Part shown: piece after piece, positions 51,401 to 64,000 of the stretch
Layout: each line of letters opens with the position of its first letter
How positions within the stretch are numbered: the stretch's first letter is position 1
DNA from: Scylla paramamosain
Taxonomy: Eukaryota > Arthropoda > Malacostraca > Decapoda > Portunidae
NCBI RefSeq assembly: GCF_035594125.1
Contig: NC_087155.1
Location: 3,154,192 to 3,218,191, forward strand
Length of the DNA stretch: 64,000 bases
Direction of reading: 5' to 3'
The notes under the pieces: model-generated
The model's input: only the letters and a program-made list of their open reading frames with translations
What the model was told of the DNA's origin: nothing
The model's database searches: none
Translations under genes and position numbers: made by a program

Positions 51401-52391
51401 GATGTTTTTGAGCTTCTTAGGTACCAAAGCAAATGCATGCAAAGCACCCTATACATGGTTACGAAACGACATTACCAGAAAAGTGTCATTTGCGTGTTTT
51501 TTTTTTTTTTTATTATTATTAGGTACCAAAACACTAAATAGCAAGGAAAACACTATATATAGGAAAACTTAAAAAAAAAGAAGAAAATGGTGTCTTTTGA
51601 GTGCTTTTCAGCTTATCAAAATACTCTTTCTAGATGAACAGAACAACATTACCAAAAACATGTACTTTGAGTATTTTTGAGTTTATTAGATACCAAAACG
51701 CCAAAACACATGCAAAATAGCCAATATAGGGAAACTACACGATGATAACAAAAACGTGTTTTATGAGTGCTTTTAAAAATATTAAGTACCAAAAAGCTAA
51801 AACACATGAATATCACTCTATACTGAGAAACAACATTATTACTAAATACGTGTATTATGAGTGTGATTCACCATGTTAGGCACCAAAACAGAAAATTCCA
51901 TAAAAAGAATGCTTTATGAAGAAAGATAATTACGTGACCAAAATCGTGTATTTTATTGTTTTTAATCTTCTTGGTTACCAAAACGTCAAAATGCATGCAA
52001 ACAACTCGATGCGAGGTAACGGGACGGCATTCCAAGAAACGTATCATTTCAGGGTTTTTGGACGTATTAGGCATAATAATGTTAGAAAGCATGGAAAACA
52101 CCCTACATGGGAAACCAAAAGAACGTAATCGAAAACGCGTCCTTTGAATGTTTTTGTTGTTCTTCAGTACGAAAAAGCAAAAAAAGCATGCAAAACATCC
52201 TTTCCGTAGAAACAGAACAACAATACCAAAAACGAGTGTTTTGAGTGTTTTTAAGCTTGTTCGGTACCCAAACGCAAAAACAAATGCAAATTAGCCAATA
52301 TAGTGAAACTAAACGATATTATCACAAACGTGTCTTATGAATGTTTTGATAGATCTTAGGTAGCAAAAAGCTAAAACATGTTATTATTACG
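48458..52391 (-). repeat. Satellite array, six-monomer HOR
   Basis: Six monomer types in fixed order. On the plus strand they are recognised by: AAGCATGG...CCTACATGGG (c), CACCCTTTCTGGAG (d), AAGTAGCCAATAT (e), GAATATCACTCTATATTGAG (f), ACAAAGAACCCTATATGAAG (a) and AACAACCCTATATGGGGTAACG (b). The e monomers start near 49707, 50301, 50858, 51691 and 52265, giving HOR lengths near 557-594 bp, with one irregular stretch around 51000-51690. Linkers ATTCACCATGTTAG and GAGCGTATTAG are specific to this form. No gene. Confidence 0.85.

Positions 52392-52450
<59 letters not shown>
52392..52450. repeat. (TG)n and (TAA)n at 3' end of family C element
   Basis: About 38 bp of TG, then about seven TAA units (TTA on the element strand) joining the LINE 3' end. 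Short trinucleotide tails are common for CR1-like LINEs. Confidence 0.9.
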
Positions 52451-54858
<2,408 letters not shown>

Positions 54859-54860
54859 TA

Positions 54861-54881
54861 GATAGATAGATAGATAGATAT
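54861..54881. repeat. (GATA)5 microsatellite
   Basis: Five GATA units directly after the (TA)n, followed by satellite from about 54889. Confidence 0.9.
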
Positions 54882-54888
54882 GTATATA

Positions 54889-56720
54889 AACATTATTACG
54901 AAAAACGTATATTACGAGTGTCATTTACAATGTTAGATACCAAAACGCCAGAATGCATACAAAGAATTTTACCAAAAGAACATTACCAAAATCGTGTATT
55001 ATCAGTGTTTTTTGAGCTTGTTAGGTACCAAAACGCCATTATGCATGCAAAACACCCTATATTAGGTACCGAAACGAGATTACCAGAAACGCGTCTTATG
55101 CGATTTTTTTTTTTTTTTTTTTAGCATATTAGGTACCAAAACGCTTAAAATAATGGGAAATACCTTATATAGGAAAACTAAACAACTTTATCAAAATCGT
55201 GTCTTTTGATAGTTTTTGAGCTTCTTATGTACCAAAACTCTAAAAATGCATGCAAAACACCCATTCTGGAGTAGCAGAACATTACAAAAAACGTGTTTTG
55301 ATGTTTTTTGAGTTTTTAAAAGTACAAATACCAAAACACATAAAGCAACCAATATGGGGAGACTAAACGCTATTAACGTATCTTAAGAATGTTTTTGAGG
55401 TTCTTAGGTACCGAAACACTGAAACACATGATTACCACTATGTTGAGACACAGAATATCATTACAAAAGAAAAAAAAAATGTATTATGATTGTTTCAATA
55501 TGTTAGGTATCAAAACGATAAAATGTATAAAAGAACCCTCCATGAAGAAACAGAACCACATTATTAAAGTCAGTTTTCAGAGTTTTTGAAGTTCTTAGTT
55601 ACCAAAACGCCAAAATGCATGCAAACAATTTCATATAGGGTAACGAGACGACATTATCAGAAAGGTGTTATTTCGGCGTTTTAGACGTATTAGGAACCAA
55701 ACTATATATAAAAAAAAAAGTAGGAAAACACCCTACACTGGAAACTAAAACTACATAATCGAAATCGATTTTTTTTTTCAGTGTTTTTATAATTCTTACA
55801 AATCAAAAAGCTAAAACGCATGCAAAACACTCTTTCTGGAGAAACTGAAAAAAAAAAAAACATTACCAAAAACGTGTGTTTTGAGTGTTTTTGAGTTTGT
55901 TAGGCACTAAAACGCCAAAACACATGCAAAGTAGCCAGTATAGTGAGACTAAAAGATTTTACCACAAACGTGTCTTGTAAGTGTTTTTAAAGATCTTAGG
56001 TACTGAAAAAGCTGAAACATATGAATATCTCCGTTTAGAAAATCATTACCAAAAACGTTTATTATGAGTGATATGAAAAAAGAAAACATTACCGAAAACA
56101 TGCATTATCAATGTTTTTGAGCTTCTCAAGTAGTAAAACGGAAAAAAAAAATGCATACAAATAACCCTATATGGAGTAACGATACTACATTACCAGAAAC
56201 ATTACTAGAAAGTTTTTAAACGTATTAGGCAACAAAACGCTAAAAAGCATGGTAAACATCCTACTAAAAAAACAAAACACCATAATTGAAAACGTGTCCT
56301 TTGACTGTTTTTGAGATTCTTACGTACCAAAACGCTAAAACGCATGCCAGACACCCATCCTTCCTGAAGAAAGAGTTCCACAAAGGTGTGTTTCAAAATT
56401 TTTTTTTCAGTTTGTTAGGTCCCAAAACTCCAAAACACATGCAAAGTAGCCCAGTATAAAGAAACTAAAATATATGATTACAAACGTGTATTAAGTATGT
56501 TTTTGATATTCTTCAGTATCATAACGCTGAAACACATGAAGAGTACTGTAGACTGAGAAACAGAACAACATTACCAAAAACGTGTATTCTTAGTTTTATT
56601 TACCGTATTACCGTCACCAAAACGCCAAAATGCATACACAGAACACTCTATGAAGAACCAGATTACCATAATCTATTTTATGACTGTTATTGAACTTGTT
56701 ATTTAACAAAACGACGAAGT
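54889..56720 (-). repeat. Satellite array, six-monomer HOR
   Basis: The array continues the f monomer broken by the family C insertion, starting at CATTATTACGAAAAACG. e-type monomers recur near 55328, 55905 and 56430, matching the six-mer period. Near 56720 it changes back to five-mer types (CACCAAAACG...CCCCATATGGG). No gene. Confidence 0.82.
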
Positions 56721-57530
56721 GCATGCAAAGTACACCAAAACGTAAAAATGCAAAGTACCCCATATGGGCTAAGGATACGAAATTTGCAGAATCGTGTCTT
56801 TGAGTGTTTATGAGGGTGTTAGTAACTAAAACGCTGAAAAGCATAGAAAATACTTTATATGGGAAAAGAAAACATTACAGGAAATGTGTCCTTTTAGTGT
56901 TTTTGAAGTACTTGCGTACCAAAACGCTAAAACTAATGCAAAACACGATTTATAAAGAGACAATAAGAATGACCAAAAACAAGCATTTTGAGTGACTTTG
57001 TGCTTGTTACGTAGAAAGATGCCAAAATGCATGCGATCTACCATATATGGGGAAAGGAAAAGATATTACGAGAAATGTGTATTATGAGTGTTTTTGAGCT
57101 TTTTAGGTAACAAAAGACGAAAACGAATGAAGCACACTCTATATGGAGAAACAGAACAACATTAATAAAAACGTGTATTTTGGATGTTTTCTCATAATTA
57201 GGTACCGAAACGCCGAAATGCATATGTGGACACGAGACGAAATTTACAGTAACGTGACTTTTATGTGTTTTGAGCGTGTTAAGCACCAAAACGCTACAAA
57301 GCATGCGAATAACCCTGTATGAGAATACAAAACTTTACGAAAAACATGTCTTTTTAGCTTTTTCTTTCTATCTTCTTACGTACCAAAACGCTAAAACGAA
57401 TGCAAAACACGTTTTATGGAGAGACAGAATAATATTATTAAGAACAAGTATTTTGAGTGTTTTGAGCTTATTAGTTAGGAAAACGCCAAAATGCATACAT
57501 ACTACCGTATATGGGAAAAGAAAAAAAATA
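56721..57530 (-). repeat. Satellite, five-monomer HOR, minus orientation
   Basis: Monomers with GAGGGTGTTAG, GAAGTACTTGCG, GTGCTTGTTACG and GAGCTTTTTAGG linkers, in five-mer order. It ends at an abrupt strand switch near 57530. Confidence 0.78.
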
Positions 57531-58164
57531 CACGTTTTTGGTAATCTCGTTTCCTTTCCTCATATAAGGCGTTTTGGTAACTAACAATGTGAAGTATACT
57601 GAAATACACGTTTTTCATAATGTTCTTTTTCTCTATATAGAATACTATTAATGCGTTTTTAAGCGTTTTGGTACCTAAGAAGCTCAAAAACACAAATAAT
57701 ACAAGTCACTCGTAATGTCCTTTTGTTTCCCCATATCGGGTACATTGCATGTATTTTGTATTTTTTTTTTTTTTACGTAAAAGGCTCGAACTACTAAAAA
57801 AAAACTTCTTTTTGTTATTTTTTTTCCATAAAGGGTGTTTTACATACGTTTTAGCATTTTGGTATGCAACTAGCTCTAAAACACTCATAAGACACGTTTT
57901 TGGTAATCTTTTATTATCCTAAATAGGAACCTTTCCATCCTTTTTCAAGTTTTGTGTCTAACACGCTTATAAACATTCAAGAGACATGTTTCTAGAAATA
58001 TCATTTAATAAACCACAAATGGTTCTTTGCAAACATTTTGGTGTTTTGGTACCTAACAATGTGAAAAAAAAAAAAAACTCTCAAAATACACGTTTTTTTG
58101 GTAATGTTTTGTTTCTTTATATAGAGTGTTATTTATGGGTTTTAGCGTTTTGCTAAAACGCTAA

Positions 58165-58212
<48 letters not shown>

Positions 58213-59755
58213 CACGCGTCTCGTAATATCCTTTTCTTTATCCATATAGGGTACTTTTTATGCATTTTGTCATTTTTCTCCGTCACAAGCTGAAAACACT
58301 CAAAATACTTGGTTTTGATAATGTTATTCACTTTCTCTATGAATGCTATTGTGCATGCGTTTTGGTGTTTTAGTACGTAAGAAGCTCAAAAACACTCAAA
58401 ATGCACGTTTTTCATAACATTGCTTTATATTCCCATATAGGGTGATATCCATTTTTTTTTTTTTTTGCGTATTGGTGACTCATAATAAATGAAGAGACAC
58501 GTTTTTGGAAATTTATTTTCGTTTCCCCATATAGGGGTTTTTTGCATGCAATTTGGTGTTTTGGTACCTATGAATGGGGAAAAAAAAAAAAAAACACTCA
58601 AAATACACGTTTGTGGTAATATTATTTTTCATTGTATAGAGTGATTTTTGAAGCGTTTTAACGATTTGGTTCCTAAGAATCTCAAAAACACTAATAATAC
58701 ATGTCCCTTATAATGTTTTTTTTTTTTTTCGTTTCTTCATATAGAGTACTTTCTACCCATCAAGCTGAAAAACACTTAATATACTTACTTCTCCATGAAA
58801 GGTATTTTTTAGCATTTTAGAACGTAAGAAGTTCAAAAACACTCAAATGATAAGTTTATCTTAATATTTAATATTGCTATATAGTATTATCCATGCTTTT
58901 TAGCGTTTTGGTGCCTGACAGGCTCATAGTAACTGAAAAGACACGTTTCTGGAAATTTTGTTTTGTTTCCCCTCATGCATTTTGGCGCTTTGGTACAATA
59001 TGAAAAAAAAACACTCAAAATATTAATGCGTTTTCGCGTTTTTGGTACCTAAGAAGCTCAAAAAACACTCATAATAATACACTTTTCTCGTAATGTCTTA
59101 TTGTTTTTTTTCCATTTAAGGTACTTTGCATGGATTTTTGCGTTTTTCTACGTAACGAGCTCTAAAATCACTCAAAATACTAGTTTTTGGTAATTTTATT
59201 TTGTTTCGCCATAAAGGGTGATTTGCATACGTTTTAGCGTTCCAGAAACACTGAAAAGACACGTTTTTCGTAACGTTGTTTTGTAATCATACATAGGATG
59301 ATTTCCACGAATTTTAGCGTTTTGGTGCCTAATACACTCAAAAACACCCCAATGACATGTTTTTTTGGAAATTTTGTTTCGTTTCCCCATATGGAAGGCT
59401 TTGCGTGCTTTTTTGGCGTTTTGGTACCACTCAATGTGAAAAACAGTCAAAACCACGTTTTTCGTAATAGTGTTATATTTCTCCATATAGAGATCTATTT
59501 ATGCGTTTTAGCGTTTTGGTACTTCAGAAACTCAAAAATTCTCAAAATACTCGTTTCTCGTGATGTCTTTTTATGTTTTCCCACATAGTACTTTGCTTGC
59601 ATTTTGGTAGTTTTCTACGTAACAAGCTGAAAATAATAATAAAAAAAATACTTGTTTTTGGTCATTTTATTTATTTATTTTTTTCTACATAATGGGTGTT
59701 TTACATGCGTTTTAGCGTTTTGATACGTAAGTACCTCAAAAACAAAATGAACAAA
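57531..59755 (+). repeat. Satellite, five-monomer HOR, plus orientation
   Basis: The same five types on the plus strand, with (TA)n at 58173-58211 just after a hairpin (TAGCGTTTT-GCT-AAAACGCTA) near 58143-58163. It switches strand near 59755. No gene. Confidence 0.8.
58173..58211. repeat. Short (TA)n microsatellite
   Basis: About 38 bp of TA inside a satellite monomer, preceded by a small hairpin and an A run. Confidence 0.9.
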
Positions 59756-59941
59756 AAATGAAAATCACCCTATATGGGAATACAAAACAGTTAAGAAAAA
59801 TAAGTATTTTGAGTGTTTTAGAGCTTGTTTCCAAGAAAATCCAAAATTCTTGCAAAGTACGCTTTTTGCTAAAAAAAAAAAAAACGAGAATCGTGTATTA
59901 TTAATGTTTCTGAGTAAACTCGTTTATGGCATTCTATATGA

Positions 59942-62222
<2,281 letters not shown>

Positions 62223-62528
62223 GGAAACACACTTTATAAAGCATTACATTGCCAAAAAAAAAGTTTTTTTTTTTTTTTTTAGTTTTTGAGCTGGTTACGT
62301 ACCAAAATCTCAAAATGCATGCAAAGTACCGTATGTGGGATAACGAAAAGACATTACGGGAGACATGTACTATTAGATTTATTGAGTTTCTTAGGTACAA
62401 AAACGCTAAAACGAATGAATAGCACTCTATATGGAGATACAGAACAACACTACCCATAAAAGTGTATTTTGAGTATTTTCAAATTGTAAAGTACCAAAAC
62501 GCCAAAATGCATGCAAATCACCATATAA

Positions 62529-63255
62529 AGGTAGGCGCACACTTGTTCGCATCGTACGGACGGCACGCATCGTACTCATCGGATTGTTTTTGGGGTCAGC
62601 GCACATTGGTCCGCATCGTACGGACAGCACGCATCGGACGGATCGGATTTTCTGCGCACATTGTCGGCATTGGACCATTCACCACCCGCAGTTGTGAAGC
62701 TGAGCTCTCTCTGGAAGGACATACTCCATATTTTTCTAGTGTATAAAGTTGTGAAAATGTTGAACAGTGATAGTGAAGAGGAAGAAATTGTAGTGGTTAG
62801 CTGTTTGCTGGCAGAAGAAGAAGAACAGAAAGTTAAAAAAAAGGAAAACATGGATTCACAACATAAACAGGAAAAGGCTGGAATTTGGAGAAAAATCTAA
62901 AAACAGTCAGTGAGTTAATATAACATTATATATTATGTATAAGCAAAGCATAGCTATGCAAACAGAAAAAATAAAATAAATACCGAAGAAGGTTTGCGTC
63001 CGACCGCGACGGCGCTCAGGCTGCAACTGACGATGGGGTCGCACATTTGCCGGCAAATGCCGTAGAGGCCATCCGCATCGTTCGTACGCATCGGATTGAA
63101 TGCTCTTTCGGGGATCCTCGTCGGCATTGCCGATGTCCGATGCGTACGACGCGGTCAAATGCGCGCAGACCCATTCGAAATAATGTAAAGAATATTAAAA
63201 TCCGATGCGTACGATGCGTGCCGTCCGTACGATGCGAACAAGTGTGCGCCTACCT
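62529..63255. mobile_element. Non-autonomous DNA transposon, PIF/Harbinger-like
   Basis: A 727-bp element with terminal inverted repeats of 57 bp, matching except for one base. Both start AGGTAGGCGCACACTTGTTC when read inward. TAA at 62526-62528 and 63256-63258 is the likely target duplication. The host site is an A-type satellite monomer that would otherwise read CACCATATA-GGGG. Further TIR-like CGCATCGTACGG motifs lie just inside the left end. A 3-bp TAA/TTA duplication and an internal fragment resembling a Harbinger transposase start favour PIF/Harbinger. The family assignment is inference. Confidence 0.85.
62757..62900 (+). pseudogene. Short acidic ORF in the DNA transposon
   Basis: 47 codons starting MLNSDSEEEEIVVV, then LLAEEEEQKVKKKE, and ending IWRKI. 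An acidic start followed by a Leu-Leu, Glu-rich and Lys-rich stretch resembles the N-terminus of Harbinger-type transposases. If so, only the very start remains and the catalytic domain is absent. Recognition is by style only, without alignment. Confidence 0.4.
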
Positions 63256-64000
63256 TAAGGGGGAAAAGGAAACGAAATTTCCAGAAACGTGTCTTTTGAG
63301 TGTTCATGTACCAAAAAGCTAAAAAGCATGAAAAGCTCCCTATATAGGAAAAAAAAAAAACAATATTGCGAAAGACGTCTCTTTTCATTGTTTTAAAGCT
63401 ACTTACTTACCAAAACGCTAAAATGCATGTAGAAATACTTTATGGAAAAACAGAATAACATTTCAAAGAAATAAGAATTTTGAGTGTTTTTGACCTTGCT
63501 TCGTAGAAAAACGTACACTAATGCCATAATGCATGCAAATTACCCTATATGGGAAAAAGAGAAGATATTACGAGAAACGTGTATTACGAGTGTTTTTGAG
63601 TTTCTTAGGTACCAAAACATGAAAATGAGTTTAAACCACTCTATATGGAATTTTTGTTTTTTTACCCAAAACATGTATTTTGAGTGTTTTTTACATTGTT
63701 AGAGACAAAAAGCATGCAGAGCACCATATATGGGGAAAAGAAACACTTCCAGAAACGTGTCTTTTGAGTGTTTATTAGCCTCTTGGATGCAAAAAAAACA
63801 AAAAAAATCATATAAAGCATCCTACATTGGAAAAAAAAAAAAAAGGTTTTTCAGTGTTTTTTAGTTATATTATAAGACGCTAAAACGCATGTAAACACCA
63901 TACGTGGAGAAACAGGAAAAAAAGTGTTTTTTTTCAGCGTGTTTGATAGAAAAACGATATAATGGATGGGAATGATTCTATATGAAGAAACTAACGTGTA
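63256..64000 (-). repeat. Satellite, five-monomer HOR, minus orientation
   Basis: The A monomer interrupted by the transposon resumes (GGGGGAAAAGGAAACG), followed by E, D, C, B and further A, E monomers to the window end, with A-rich insertions. No gene. Confidence 0.8.

Overview
The window is non-coding, repeat-dense eukaryotic nuclear DNA. No host gene, tRNA or rRNA could be supported. It looks like a heterochromatic block from a decapod crustacean, most likely a crab. That placement is inferred from the style of the LINE proteins, the many long (TA)n and (TG)n microsatellites and the AT-rich satellite; no database search was run.

More than half of the sequence is a diverged tandem satellite with a monomer of about 96 bp. 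In most of the window the monomers occur as five types in fixed order, a higher-order repeat (HOR) of about 470-490 bp. Between about 46.0 and 56.7 kb the HOR has six types in fixed order (about 560-595 bp). Monomer by monomer, the six-mer looks like the five-mer plus one extra monomer. The array changes strand several times.

The satellite is interrupted by non-LTR retrotransposons of three families. Family A is a single-ORF EN+RT element of about 3.3 kb, with ten copies or fragments. Copy 1 (714-3989) and copy 9 share the same 5' terminus, and copies 7/8/9 form one rearranged complex at 37.2-43.3 kb. Family B is a Jockey-like two-ORF element spanning 29101-34778. It has a 14-bp target-site duplication, an open 920-codon EN-RT ORF2, and an ORF1 broken by one frame change. 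Family C is a 5'-truncated CR1-like RT fragment (52430-54133) inside a (TG)n/(TA)n tract. A 727-bp DNA transposon with 57-bp terminal inverted repeats and a TAA target duplication lies at 62529-63255; it is probably a non-autonomous PIF/Harbinger element.

The region from about 18.35 to 36.72 kb is a large imperfect palindrome with arms 18346-25130 and 27000-36718. Its arms carry different later changes. A family A copy lies inside (TA)n in the left arm while the right arm has an uninterrupted tract. The family B element is nested in a family A copy in the right arm only. About 735 bp is present only in the left arm. A recent, nearly identical 1130-bp tandem duplication lies at 59950-62222.

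Layout: 1-441 unassigned; 442-3989 (TA)n and copy 1; 3990-14065 satellite with copy 2; 14160-15073 copy 3; 15074-18345 inverted satellite; 18346-36718 palindrome; to 37165 satellite; 37177-43272 family A complex; 43273-46020 five-mer satellite; 46020-56720 six-mer satellite with copy 10 and family C; 56721-64000 five-mer satellite with the tandem duplication and the DNA transposon. The only plausible protein functions are endonuclease and reverse transcriptase of mobile elements, nearly all inactivated.
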